Positions 29,474 through 38,437 of a stretch of DNA of 64,000 nt are shown piece after piece. The DNA comes from DATBVX01 sp963724625. GTDB lineage: Bacteria; Pseudomonadota; Gammaproteobacteria; Steroidobacterales; Steroidobacteraceae. The number at the start of each line of letters is the position of its first letter. Positions within the stretch are counted from its first letter, which is position 1. Where the stretch lies: the NCBI GenBank assembly GCA_963724625.1, contig CAVRVO010000017.1, forward strand, positions 124,001 through 188,000. Reading direction: 5' to 3'. The position numbers were made by a program, and so were the translations under genes. The notes under the pieces were generated by a model that searched no databases, was not told where the DNA came from, and saw only the letters and a list, made by a program, of their open reading frames with translations.

Positions 29474-30135
29474 TGATCGAGCCGAGTATCGCGCCGTTCA
29501 GGTTGTGCTGGGCGCAGCCGCGCCAATTGACGATCGTGAACATGGGACAGCACGAGTTGTGCGGTGATCGCGCCGATAAGGGCCGTCAGCATGTCCCACT
29601 GCGTATCCCACACATCGCCCTGTGTCCCCAGAAATGCCTCCGCAGTCCCCCCGCCGATCACGGCGGCCAACCACTCGATGAATTCGTAGCAGGCGCTGAT
29701 CGCCAGGCAGATCGAGCTCACGATGAAGAAAAGCCATCCTCCAGCCTTGAGGGGAGTCTGGCGCAACAGGATCTCGCGCGCAGCGATTGCGGGGACGAAC
29801 CCCTGGGCAAAGTGCCCGATGCGATCGTAGGGGTTGCGCGCCAGGTCAAAGAGGTCCTGCAGCCAAAACCCGAAGGGCACCTGCGCGTAGGTGTAGTGCC
29901 CGCCCACCATCAGGATGAGCGCATGGATGGCGATCAGTACATAAAGGAGCGGGGTCAGCGCAAAGCGCTTAGCTGAATAGATGAGTACCGGGACGATGAG
30001 AAAGATCGGTGCAACCTCGAGCCACCACGTGATCCGATCGGTCGGATGGATGGCTGAAATCGCCAGGGCGATACCGACCAGCACCAACAGTACAAGTGGC
30101 AGCGTGTAGCGCGAAGCGGCTGGCGTCGCGTTCAT
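29440..30135 (-). CDS. DUF2238 / YjdF-family inner-membrane protein
   Basis: Start ATG 30135 gives 231 residues with five to six TM helices. Diagnostic segments are HYTYAQVPFGFWLQDLFDLARNPYDRIGHFAQGF and ACYEFIEWLAAVIGGGTAEAFLGTQGDVWDTQWDM, with conserved Asp/His/Glu residues in or near the membrane, as in E. coli YjdF. Function unknown. The 3' end overlaps the AI-2E gene. The frame extends 25 codons upstream without signal features. Confidence 0.88.
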   Translation of the reverse strand: MNATPAASRYTLPLVLLVLVGIALAISAIHPTDRITWWLEVAPIFLIVPVLIYSAKRFALTPLLYVLIAIHALILMVGGHYTYAQVPFGFWLQDLFDLARNPYDRIGHFAQGFVPAIAAREILLRQTPLKAGGWLFFIVSSICLAISACYEFIEWLAAVIGGGTAEAFLGTQGDVWDTQWDMLTALIGAITAQLVLSHVHDRQLARLRPAQPERRDTRLDQCSKNCNLHRG

Positions 30136-30234
30136 GGCTGCGAGCACTTCATGGTCGAGTCTCCCTTGTTCTTCTTGTGCCGAAGCCGGAGCGCGTGCCT
30201 CGGCAGGCACGCGCCCGATCGGCCTCGGTCACGC

Positions 30235-30372
30235 TCAGTGCGGCGGTCGTGCGACTTCCGGATCGCCTCTGCTGCGTCGAGCTTTGGTCTTGCTTGTCTT
30301 TCGGGTCTTGCTGGCCGCGCGTTTCTTGCGCTTCGTGGTTCGCTTCTTCGCCCGCTTCTTTCGCTTTGCCAT
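30235..30372 (-). CDS. Very small Lys/Arg-rich protein
   Basis: A 45-residue product begins MAKRKKRAKKRTTKRKKRA, continues SKTRKTSKTKARRSRGD and ends VARPPH. About half the residues are Lys or Arg and there is no acidic or hydrophobic core, so it should bind nucleic acid. A strong SD (GAGGTGAGG) lies about 5 bp upstream of ATG 30372. It resembles the lysine-rich tails of histone H1-like proteins but is not a recognised family to me. It sits alone between YjdF and the divergent kinase gene. Confidence 0.65.
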   Translation of the reverse strand: MAKRKKRAKKRTTKRKKRAASKTRKTSKTKARRSRGDPEVARPPH

Positions 30373-30561
30373 TGGCCTCACCTCTTCCATCGGTTTGAGT
30401 CGTTTACTCCATTGGCCATCCTCGTCGCGGTCCGAGGCACTCCTATGTTGCGATCGGCACCGTGCGCTCGCATGTTACATGAGCTAGCAGAAATCGCGCT
30501 TGCACACGCCCTTGTGCCAATTGCCTGCCCGACACCGCCCCCCTAGTATCGCTGCACCGTA

Positions 30562-33282
30562 ATGCTTCCGGCGTCGAGCCCGCCTCCCATGCCCGCCGAG
30601 CCCGCATTGACACCGGACGAGATTCTCAGGCGTGCCGCGGAGCTTGGTCCTCGCGAGCGTGCCGCGTATATCCGTTGGGCATGCGGCAGTGACACGACGT
30701 TGTTCCAGTCGGTGCTCGACCGTATTTCCGCCGCGTGGCTGCGCGAGCTGACCGATGAGATGCCGCCCGATGACGACGAGAGCGCACAAGCTGCAGCGAC
30801 GCATGCTTCGGGCGATCGCATCGGTCCGTACCAGGTCCGTCGCGTGCTGGGTCGCGGCGGAATGGGCGAGGTGTACCTTTGCGAGCGCGCTGACGAGCAA
30901 TACCAAAAGCAGGTCGCCATCAAGCTCGTCAGCGGCGGCGTTGTGTCGCGACAGGTGCAGACACGCCTGCGCACCGAGCGGCAGATCCTGGCAACGCTCG
31001 ATCATCCGAACATCGCGCGCCTCCTCGACGGCGGAACCACCGCGGAAGGCATTCCTTACCTGGTGCTCGAATACGTCGAAGGCGAGCCGATCGATACGTA
31101 TTGCGACACTCACCGGCTCAGCATCGGCGCACGCCTGCAGCTGTTTCGCGTGGTGTGCTCGGCGGTGCAGTCTGCCCACCGTAACCTGATCGTCCATCGC
31201 GACCTCAAGCCCAGCAACATCCTGGTCACCGCCGACGGCACGCCAAAGCTGCTCGATTTCGGCATCGCGAAGCTCCTCGACGTGCGCCAGACCTCGCACA
31301 CGATCGCCATGACGCAGGCGGACGTGCGCATCATGACGCCCGATCACGCCAGCCCGGAGCAGATCCGCGGCGAGCTGGTCACCACTGCGAGCGATGTTTA
31401 CGTGCTCGGCGTGCTGCTTTACGAGCTGCTCTGCGGACAGCGGCCGTTCCAGGTCGCTGGCCTGCGTTTTCACGAAATCGAACGCCTGATCTGCGAGAAA
31501 GAGCCGCCGCCACCGAGCGCCGCCGGGAAGTCGACTCATCTCAGCGCCAGGGAGCTGGCGCGAATCGCCGAGCAGCGTTCCAGCACGCCGCAGCGCCTGC
31601 ACCGCGAACTGAGCGGCGACCTCGACAACATCGTCATGATGGCGATGCGCAAGGAGCCCGAGAGACGTTACGGTTCTGTCGAGCGGTTTTCGGCGGACAT
31701 CGACCTGTACCTGCGCGCCATGCCGGTTGTCGCGCGCCAGGACACGTGGAGTTACCGGGCGCACAAGTTTGTGGCGCGCCACACGCTCGGCGTGGTGCTG
31801 TCGGGCCTCTTCGTGCTGCTGCTGGCCGGATTCGCAATCAGCATGTACATCCAGGCGGAGCGTCTGCGCGAGGAAAGCGCTCGGACGCGCGCCCAATTCG
31901 AACGTGCCGAGGCGGAGCGCAATCGTGCCGAGCGCGTTTCGACGTTCCTGGTAGACCTGTTCCGCCGTTCCGATCCATGGGAGTCGGGCGGCGAGAATGC
32001 CACGGCGCTGGAGTTGCTCGAGCGCGGCGCGCAGCGCATCGAGACCGAGCTCGCGAACGATCCGGATACCCAGGCGAACCTTCTCGATGCAGTGGGCCGC
32101 GTCTATCTCGCGCGCGGTGAGACCGACAAGGCGATTGCGCTCCTCGATCGTGCGTTGCGCGTGCGACGCGAGTTGTACGGCTCCGAGCACATCATTACGG
32201 CCGGCAGCATGCAGAGCCTCGGCATTGCCCGCCGTTACAAGGGCGAATTCGACCAATCCCGCGTACTGCTCGAGGATGCATTGCGGATCCAGACGCAGAA
32301 ACTCGGCGAGCGACACGAGTCCGTCGCGGTCACGCTCGATGAACTGGCGCGCTGGTATCGTGACGTCGGGCAGCTCGACATCGCCGAGAAGACCTTCCGG
32401 CGCAGCCTCGCAGCGTTTACCGCGGTGGACGGGCCCCAGAGCCCGCAGGTATCAAGTGTCACGAACGACCTGGCGACTCTGCTCCTGTACAAGGGCGAGC
32501 CTGCCGCGGCGGAACAGTTGTATCGCCAGGCTCTCGAGGCCGATCGGGCGCGGCTGAAACCCGAGCATCCGCTCCTCGCTACCGAGATGACCAACCTGGC
32601 GATTGCATTGCAGATGCAGGGCAAGCTCGCGGAGGCCGAGCCGCTCTTCAAGGAATCGATCGAAACCCTGGAGCGCGCTCTGGGACGCGAGCACTCCAGC
32701 ACCATCGGCGCACTCAGCAATTACGGTTGGTTCCTGCAGGTGAAGGGCGACATGGACGGCGCGGAACAAGTGCTGCGCGACGTACTGGCGCTGGATCAGA
32801 AGGTGCAAGGGCACAGTCACCCGTATGTGGGCCATGACATGTCGAGTCTCGCCGACCTGCTCTACGAACGCGGACAGCTCGATGAGGCTGAGCAGCTCTA
32901 TCGACAGGCCATCGACATGTACAAGGCGACGCTTCCGGCGAACCATCAGTACGTCGCGGCGGCGCTCACCGGGCTCGGCCGCATCTTCGCCGATCGCGGC
33001 GACACGGTCCGCGTCAGCGCACTCATCGAACGCGCCGTCAGCATCTGGCGCAAGGAATTACCCGATGATCATTGGCAGATCGCGCGCAGCCGCGCGGTGC
33101 TCGGCAAGAGCATGCTGCAGCAGGGGAAGTTTGCGGAGGCCGAGCCGATCCTGTTGCAGAGCTACGCAATCCTGGAGAAGCAGCGGGGCACCAGCGACCT
33201 CGGTACGCGCCAGGTGCGCTCGTGGCTGATGCAGCTGTACGAACACTGGGGTAGGCCAACCGATGCTGTTCGCTATCGTTGA
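30562..33282 (+). CDS. Ser/Thr protein kinase with C-terminal TPR array
   Basis: 906 residues. The kinase domain (about 90-365) is complete: GRGGMGEV at 97-104, VAIK with K121, HRDLKPSN at 212-219 and DFG at 232-234. A TM helix at about 407-427 (VVLSGLFVLLLAGFAISMYI) is followed by a coiled segment rich in RAEAERNRAERV and then about ten 42-residue TPR units of the kinesin-light-chain type (LLYKGEPAAAEQLYRQALE, LAIALQMQGKLAEAEPLF). A short helical N-terminal region precedes the kinase. Kinase-TPR proteins of this layout are common in Nevskiales, Xanthomonadales and myxobacteria. ATG 30589 is an alternative start. A long antisense frame is a codon-bias shadow. Confidence 0.92.
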   Translation: MLPASSPPPMPAEPALTPDEILRRAAELGPRERAAYIRWACGSDTTLFQSVLDRISAAWLRELTDEMPPDDDESAQAAATHASGDRIGPYQVRRVLGRGGMGEVYLCERADEQYQKQVAIKLVSGGVVSRQVQTRLRTERQILATLDHPNIARLLDGGTTAEGIPYLVLEYVEGEPIDTYCDTHRLSIGARLQLFRVVCSAVQSAHRNLIVHRDLKPSNILVTADGTPKLLDFGIAKLLDVRQTSHTIAMTQADVRIMTPDHASPEQIRGELVTTASDVYVLGVLLYELLCGQRPFQVAGLRFHEIERLICEKEPPPPSAAGKSTHLSARELARIAEQRSSTPQRLHRELSGDLDNIVMMAMRKEPERRYGSVERFSADIDLYLRAMPVVARQDTWSYRAHKFVARHTLGVVLSGLFVLLLAGFAISMYIQAERLREESARTRAQFERAEAERNRAERVSTFLVDLFRRSDPWESGGENATALELLERGAQRIETELANDPDTQANLLDAVGRVYLARGETDKAIALLDRALRVRRELYGSEHIITAGSMQSLGIARRYKGEFDQSRVLLEDALRIQTQKLGERHESVAVTLDELARWYRDVGQLDIAEKTFRRSLAAFTAVDGPQSPQVSSVTNDLATLLLYKGEPAAAEQLYRQALEADRARLKPEHPLLATEMTNLAIALQMQGKLAEAEPLFKESIETLERALGREHSSTIGALSNYGWFLQVKGDMDGAEQVLRDVLALDQKVQGHSHPYVGHDMSSLADLLYERGQLDEAEQLYRQAIDMYKATLPANHQYVAAALTGLGRIFADRGDTVRVSALIERAVSIWRKELPDDHWQIARSRAVLGKSMLQQGKFAEAEPILLQSYAILEKQRGTSDLGTRQVRSWLMQLYEHWGRPTDAVRYR

Positions 33283-33711
33283 GTATTCGGAATCAGAGAT
33301 TGGCTTCAGGTTTATTTATCGCTATCTGGAACGAAACTACATGATTTATAGGTATTATTTTATTTAGATGTCACGGGATACCGCCATATATACCGTCACA
33401 CCGAGTCGCGAGATCAGAGCGTGTCCGCTGCCGATGTCCGCGGACGTCCCGTGTCCGGGACAGCCATAAGAGCCTCCATCCCTGGAACGCGATGGCGAGA
33501 GCAAGACCGTAAAGAGCGGACCCATGATCCCGGGTGGACCGATTGGCGTTTGGGCCACTCCGCCACTCGCTGCAAACACGGGTGGGGGTACACTTGTCAC
33601 TTGCGCGCTGCGGCGGTCGCTCGGCGTATATGTACTGCTGGGTAACACTTGTGACGCGATGGCGATTGCGCGTCTCGCGTTGCTGTCAGACCCATTGGTT
33701 GGAGAACACCT
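33283..33711. other. Intergenic region with AT-rich patch and palindromic motifs
   Basis: I see no gene here. Bases about 33300-33370 are AT-rich, unlike the surroundings. Around 33430-33465 there are short palindromes (TGTCCGCGGAC and TGTCCGGGACA). Two similar stretches, GGTACACTTGTCAC (33589-33602) and GGTAACACTTGTGAC (33641-33655), could be operator half-sites for the following dehydrogenase gene. This is tentative. Confidence 0.35.
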
Positions 33712-35419
33712 ATGCATGCACAAGTCCAAATCACAGCTCTCACTCCGGAAGTTGAATCCTTTATCGGCAAGCCCCGTCAGGTGCTGATCGATGGTCGGTG
33801 GGTCGCCGCGAAGAGCAGCAAGACGTTCGAAGTATTCGATCCGAGCACCGGTCGGCCCATCGCACTGGCGGCCGCCTGTGAGGCGGCGGATGTCGATGCA
33901 GCCGTCCGCGCCGCACGCAAGGCATTCGATCAAGGACCCTGGCCACGGATGTCGCCGTCTGAGCGGGGACGCATCATCCGGAAAATCGGTGATCTGATTG
34001 CTCGAGAACCTCGAGGAAGCCTGGCGCAGCGATCGCGTTGCGGGTCCGGGACGTCCGCTCGCCGCAGATGACATGGCCGGATGGGCGAGAGTGGAGTCGC
34101 TCGACAACGGCAACGCCCGATCGGCGTTGCGCGGGCCGCGGACGTCCCCGCGGCGCTCGCCGCAAAGCCGATTTGATGGCGATCGTCGCGCAGTCATCCC
34201 GTAGGAATTTCCGATTTGTTTCACCTACATGGCCGGATGGGCGACGAAGATCGAAGGCAACACCATCGGCCTGTCGGTGCCCTACGACGCCCGAGTGCGA
34301 GAATACGTTCGCACGCATACACGCGGCGTGAGCCGATTGGCGTCCGGTGCCTGCGCGCAGATCATCCCGTGGAATTTCCGCGCGTTCGGCTGCATGGACC
34401 TGCGCGGACACTGCGCGTAGCGGTCAACACGCGCTTCGCTTTCGCAGCTGCGACCGCGCGCAAACCGGTCTTGGCGGAAGCGACACCGCTCTGATGCGCG
34501 TACTCGCGGAAGAGACACCGCTGCTCAGGCTGTTCTGCGTCTCGCCGAACTGTGCCAGGAAGCCGGCCTCCCGAACGGCGTGCTGAACGTGCTCACCGGA
34601 TTTGGCGAGCCGTGCGGAGCGCCGCTCGCCGCGCATCCGCTCGTCGACAAGGTGGCGTTCACAGGCTCGACGGAGGTGGGCAAGCTCATCGTCAAAGCCG
34701 CGTCTAACGATCTTAAGAAGGTGACGCTGGAGCTCGGTGGCAAGTCACCCAACATCATCCTCGACGACGCGGATATGGATGTGGCGATTCCTGGTGCCGC
34801 GAACGCAATCTTCTTCAACCAGGGACAATGTTGTTGCGCCGGCTCGCGCCTTTTCGTGCAGGAGAAGAAATACGATCAGGTGGTCGAGGGCGTCACGGCG
34901 TTCGCGAAGAGCATCCGGCTCGGACCGGGCCTCGACACCCGCACGCAGATGGGACCGCTCGTTTCTCAGACGCAGCTTGAGCGTGTCTCGGGATTTCTGC
35001 ACTCGAGCGAGCAGGAAGGGGCCAAGACGCTGTGCGGTGGACGGCGACGCGGCGATTCTGGCTATTTCGTCGAGCCTACGGTGTTGGTCAACACCTCGCC
35101 GGAGATGAGGGTCGAACGTGAGGAAATTTTCGGCCCAGTGGTCACGGCGATTCCATTCAAGAACGCCGACGACGATCTGTTGGCTCGAGCCAATGACACG
35201 CCATACGGCCTTGCAGCCGGTATCTATACGCGTGACATGGCCAGAGCACACCGCATTGCCAATCGCCTGCGGGCCGGCACGGTATGGATCAACTGCTACA
35301 ACATCTTCGATGCCGCGCTGCCATTCGGCGGCTACAAGCAATCAGGATGGGGACGCGAGATGGGGCACGACGCGCTCAACAATTATCTGGAGACCAAGGC
35401 CATCTGCGCGAGCATTTGA
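33712..35419 (+). pseudogene. Aldehyde dehydrogenase pseudogene scrambled by micro-duplications
   Basis: Frame 1 from ATG 33712 reads a normal ALDH N-terminus (VLIDGRWVAA, FEVFDPSTGRPI, AVRAARKAFDQGPW). Later pieces lie in other frames: LENLEEAW and ARVESLDNG near 33998-34110, ARAADVPAAL near 34130, YMAGWATKIEGNTIGLSVPYD from 34225, QIIPWNF near 34360. The C-terminal half (34580-35419) is one open frame with catalytic Glu (TLELGGKSPN) and Cys (FNQGQCCCAGS). Three short imperfect duplications inside the middle part break the gene. An intact copy would be about 490 aa and oxidise aldehydes with NAD(P). The C-terminal frame alone cannot be a working enzyme. Confidence 0.85.
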
Positions 35420-35607
35420 GCCAGACCGCGATCCGATCGTGCGAGCGCGCATCGCGTGCGCTCGCCGGTCGTCGCGTGTTGATTCGGGTGCAGCTTCCAG
35501 CGGCCGGAACCGGTGGTTGATTACACGTGCAAGGACGCGAGCGTGCAGCGCGGAGGCTAGCGAGCTTCGCAACTGTTCGGCGGTCAGGTTGACGTGGATG
35601 TTAGAGC

Positions 35608-36021
35608 TCAGCCTGGAGGATTGCGCGGAAATTGTGGAACACCCTCGCTCATGCTGACCCATGGCTGGGCCGTCTCGCACCACATATTTATCTGGGGCTT
35701 AAGCCAAGAAACGTCATCCAATGTGCCTGCCTTTACCCAATCCAAGGCAGGTGTTACGGCCACATCTGAGACTATTGGGGACCCACAGCTTGGGCAGAAC
35801 TTACGAACTAAAGGTTGCCCGCTTTCACCGACGTCATTGAATGAAGCTAGAGGCAGACCTTCGAACTGAAGAGTCCCTTTCGGCACAGCAACCAGGACAG
35901 AAAAAGAGGTGCCGGTCTGTCGCTGGCAATGCCTACAGTGGCACACCGCTGTTACGACTGGCTCCGAATCTGATCTATATCGCACTGCGCCACAAAGACA
36001 TCCACCAACGATCGTTGCCAT
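35608..36021 (-). CDS. GFA-family (glutathione-dependent formaldehyde-activating enzyme-like) zinc protein
   Basis: 137 residues with the seven conserved zinc-binding cysteines of the GFA/CENP-V fold: C8 and C10 (GGCLCGAVRY), C27, C29 and C32 (CHCRHCQRQTGTSF), C76 and C79 (FCPSCGSPI). Length fits the family. The founding member was described as S-(hydroxymethyl)glutathione synthase, but most relatives have unknown substrates. It converges on the ALDH pseudogene, a pairing that could once have served formaldehyde or aldehyde detoxification (inference). ATG 36021 is preceded by a purine-rich stretch. Confidence 0.88.
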   Translation of the reverse strand: MATIVGGCLCGAVRYRSDSEPVVTAVCHCRHCQRQTGTSFSVLVAVPKGTLQFEGLPLASFNDVGESGQPLVRKFCPSCGSPIVSDVAVTPALDWVKAGTLDDVSWLKPQINMWCETAQPWVSMSEGVPQFPRNPPG

Positions 36022-36212
36022 GAAGGTTCCCCCCTTTCAAGAACTGGAGCAATCACGATACAACTAGCTTCGGTTGACAACCTCGTGTGCAACGCCAAGG
36101 AATGCACCACACACCGCAACTCTGCCTAGGAAGCCCCGACGCTATTCGTCACTACCTAGATGATATGCGCTCTTAGGCGAACATTTTCGTCGTCGCGACG
36201 TATCGAGCAAAC

Positions 36213-36325
36213 CGCGGCTCGCTTGTGTGACCTGTCGGTACTGGTGACGGTACTCTGTGGAAGCCCAGTCGAAGTTGGACGGCGGCTCAGATAGTTGCGC
36301 CGCCTATTACTGTTAATCAAGAAAA
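36213..36325. repeat. Dispersed repeat, copy A
   Basis: About 113 bp that aligns with 37391-37505 at roughly 70-75% identity by eye. Best conserved are CTGTCGGTACT and the 3' part TAGTTGCGCCGCCTATT.CTG followed by TTAAT and an A-rich end. Noncoding as far as I can see. Confidence 0.6.
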
Positions 36326-36363
36326 GATAACCCACGACTAGGTTCAAAACGGGCGCGAGTTGG

Positions 36364-36467
36364 GTTTCGAATTCATTGATATTCAGTGGCACCGACGATG
36401 CCCGGCACATCGCCTATGTTTCGAATTCATTGATATTCAGTGGCACCGACGATGCCCGCCATCGCCT
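36364..36467. repeat. Tandem repeat, 54-bp period, two copies
   Basis: GTTTCGAATTCATTGATATT begins at 36364 and again at 36418. The first 41 bases are identical in both copies; the second copy has a 3-bp deletion in its tail. The stretch 36022-36638 otherwise contains no convincing gene. Confidence 0.8.
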
Positions 36468-36638
36468 CTCCACGAGGGGACATCCGACATTCAGACGCCA
36501 CGAAACGCCAAGTACGCTCGCCTTCATGACGTCATCTATCTAACCGACTCAGCCTCCATCCAGCGGCGACTGAACTAAATACCGTTTATCCGTACTATCC
36601 GCGCGCCTTCAGCAGAGCAACTGAGTCCTTGAGCTGGC

Positions 36639-36956
36639 CTACTTCGAGACCGGGCGCTTGAACATCCCGTCGATTTTCTCGTTGGTCGCGTCGCAGCACG
36701 ACTGGCTGGCCTGTGCAGCGGCCAATGCTTGATTCGCCGTGCTTTGCGCACCGCTCGCCGCCTGTTTGGCGGACTGAGCCGCGCTGTTCGCACCATCGGC
36801 CGTAGAACGTGCCACCGCCAGGTCGGACTGGAGCTTACTGACTTGCGACTTCAGATTGTCGATCTCCGCCTGCAGTGGCTTCAGATCCGCACAGGCCACA
36901 AGACCAGCCACGACGACTGCCGCAGCGGCCACCTTCACAACGATCGCGCACTTCAT
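36639..36956 (-). CDS. Lpp/OprI-type alanine-zipper lipoprotein
   Basis: Start ATG 36956 is favoured by GGAG 6 bp upstream; ATG 36962 is two codons further. The 105-residue product has a signal peptide (IVVKVAAAAVVVAGLVAC) with lipobox LVAC. A heptad-repeat helix follows (LQAEIDNLKSQVSKLQSDL) and then an Ala-rich zipper (AAQSAKQAASGAQSTANQAL). It ends CCDATNEKIDGMFKRPVSK, close to the C-terminus of OprI-like lipoproteins. The Lys-containing C-terminus suggests attachment to peptidoglycan or to the outer-membrane/cell-wall interface, as in Lpp. Confidence 0.85.
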   Translation of the reverse strand: MKCAIVVKVAAAAVVVAGLVACADLKPLQAEIDNLKSQVSKLQSDLAVARSTADGANSAAQSAKQAASGAQSTANQALAAAQASQSCCDATNEKIDGMFKRPVSK

Positions 36957-37390
36957 GCACATCTCCATTCTGGGTTGTTCGTTCGGGAAGTCCCTGAAAC
37001 GATGCGTGAGCGGAGCGCAAGCGACGTGCCGCCCTTCGCAGCAGCGCGACTGCATCAAGTTTGCCACGCAATTGCAACTGGCGTCTCTGTCGGTCGCGAG
37101 AGTTGCCTACACACTGCTGACGCAAAGGTGTCACTGTGGACCCACGCAGGACGTACCACAGTGCACCGTTACAAGCTCGCCGTCGAAAGAAGTCTGTTCG
37201 GCAAGTCGCAGACTGCGAATTTAATCGGGTTCCTAAAGCCGTCACGCAACTGTTTTCATTAATCCTTCGGTCTTCCGCCACCGCTGGCTAAGCACTCCCC
37301 ATGGAACGGAGCGTTTGGTGCTTAGTTGTCCTCGCGTCGTACGGGTGGCAGTTCGGCTAGCGCACTTGGGGACTCAGCGCCGATACCAAC

Positions 37391-37505
37391 TGCGGCTCGA
37401 TGGTCTGAAACTGTCGGTACTTATGGCGGTACCTCAATGAGGCCGAGTTGAGACTCGACGTCCGCTCAAGTAGTTGCGCCGCCTATTGCTGTTAATTGAG
37501 AAAAA
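37391..37505. repeat. Dispersed repeat, copy B
   Basis: Diverged second copy of the element at 36213-36325, in the same orientation. The two copies flank the tandem repeat and the Lpp-like gene. The stretch 36957-37390 between that gene and this repeat holds no gene I can support. Confidence 0.6.
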
Positions 37506-37722
37506 ATCTAGAGAGCGACGAGCTTGGGGCACGCCGCACCCCAATTGGCTGCATGGGTATGCGCTCCCCTTTTCGTTTGCGTTGCATTGAGGAGCCAACC
37601 GGCGCAGCATGTGCGTCGCAGAAGTCACGGGTTGCTCTAAAGGGGCATCCCAAGACATCGCAGATAAGGGCCGTTAACAACGGCCCTTTTTGTTTTCGGC
37701 ATCGCGGCGTGTCGGCAGGCAA
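37492..37722 (-). CDS. Possible small zinc-finger protein or remnant
   Basis: A 76-codon frame contains CDVLGCPFRATRDFCDAHA, a C-x4-C-x8-C-x2-H pattern resembling the short zinc knuckle at the N-terminus of phage-type HNH endonucleases. The only ATG in frame (37722) lies upstream of the hairpin at 37666-37688, which would then be inside the coding region, and no HNH core follows. It may be a gene fragment or chance. Confidence 0.25.
   Translation of the reverse strand: MPADTPRCRKQKGPLLTALICDVLGCPFRATRDFCDAHAAPVGSSMQRKRKGERIPMQPIGVRRAPSSSLSRFFLN
37666..37696 (+). terminator. Rho-independent terminator
   Basis: A perfect 10-bp stem AAGGGCCGTT / AACGGCCCTT with loop AAC is followed on the plus strand by TTTGTTTT. 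No annotated plus-strand gene precedes it within 2 kb, so an unannotated RNA or short transcript from about 37500 may end here. Confidence 0.8.
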
Positions 37723-37798
37723 TTAATTCGACATCTGCACCGCATATCCACAAACGCTCCACAGACGCTCCACAACCGACCCGCGCTACGCTTCACGC

Positions 37799-38056
37799 GT
37801 GGATCGAAACTATCAGTGGGAGATTGAAGGCCACATCGTGCGGCTCTTGGGCGAGGGACAGTATCGCCACTTCCATTGCGACTGCCAGCCATTCAGCGCG
37901 CCAACTCATCTGAGCGGGACTGCGTACTGCCGGCACACGCAGATCATTTCGAGTCGGCTTGCTGGTCATCCGATGAAACCCGATCCGGTGAAGGCGACGG
38001 CAACCATCCTCAAGTTCGCGCCGAGGCTTCGAGCCCTACAGCAGAGACTCCGATGA
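37799..38056 (+). CDS. Small protein of unknown function with Cys/His cluster
   Basis: 85 residues from GTG 37799. The central part has C-D-C at about 29-31 and C-R-H at about 45-47 (HCDCQPF, YCRHTQ), a possible metal site, then a conserved-looking tail (QIISSRLAGHPMKPDPVKA). A truncated relative of the tail occurs at 46886-47032. The stop overlaps the next start (ATGA), supporting expression as a two-gene unit. I do not recognise the family. Confidence 0.55.
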   Translation: MDRNYQWEIEGHIVRLLGEGQYRHFHCDCQPFSAPTHLSGTAYCRHTQIISSRLAGHPMKPDPVKATATILKFAPRLRALQQRLR

Positions 38057-38214
38057 CGAAAGAGCAACTGATCATTCTCCTGCGAGAAGCCCGCGAAGTT
38101 CTCGAGCGCTGCGCGTTGTTCGACGATGAGGACGGCCGCGACGACGTAGAACAGATGTGCGAGAAGATTGACGCGGTGTTGTCGGAGGAAGATTCGCAAC
38201 AACAGGTAGCGTGA
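38053..38214 (+). CDS. Small acidic helical protein
   Basis: 53 residues (MTKEQLIILLREAREVLERC, then DDEDGRDDVEQMCEKIDAVL), predicted fully helical and acidic. The ATG overlaps the stop of the upstream small gene (ATGA), which implies coupling. Family unknown; size and composition would fit a small regulatory or antidote-like protein, but nothing more supports that. Confidence 0.55.
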   Translation: MTKEQLIILLREAREVLERCALFDDEDGRDDVEQMCEKIDAVLSEEDSQQQVA

Positions 38215-38437
38215 TGCTACGTGCGGCCAGACGACCTGAACGTACGCCGCAATAATTCCAATCGCGTAGCGGGAAATCCCTAACGCCCAAATCGTTGGTC
38301 GCGCCGCTCATGTCGGCGCGCGCAGACAGCGCGTGACGACTTCGTGAACGGGTGATCAGGTGCGACGCGGCTCTCAGTTCGGCCTCGCGCGTGGGCCTAT
38401 AGTCGCCCGCGTCCCGCAGCCACACGGGGAGGACAGC

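Noticed and set aside
30484..32316. 610-codon open frame on the minus strand opposite the Ser/Thr kinase
   Set aside because: The opposite strand carries all kinase motifs. The antisense protein is Arg/His/Gln-rich without recognisable domains, a typical shadow in high-GC DNA.
36156..36410. 84-codon minus-strand frame across the first dispersed repeat
   Set aside because: It runs through noncoding repeat sequence, has no SD and no recognisable motif.
36213..37505. Dispersed repeats as integron attC sites
   Set aside because: The copies do not show the GTTRRRY core and complementary RYYYAAC ends, and no integrase gene is present.
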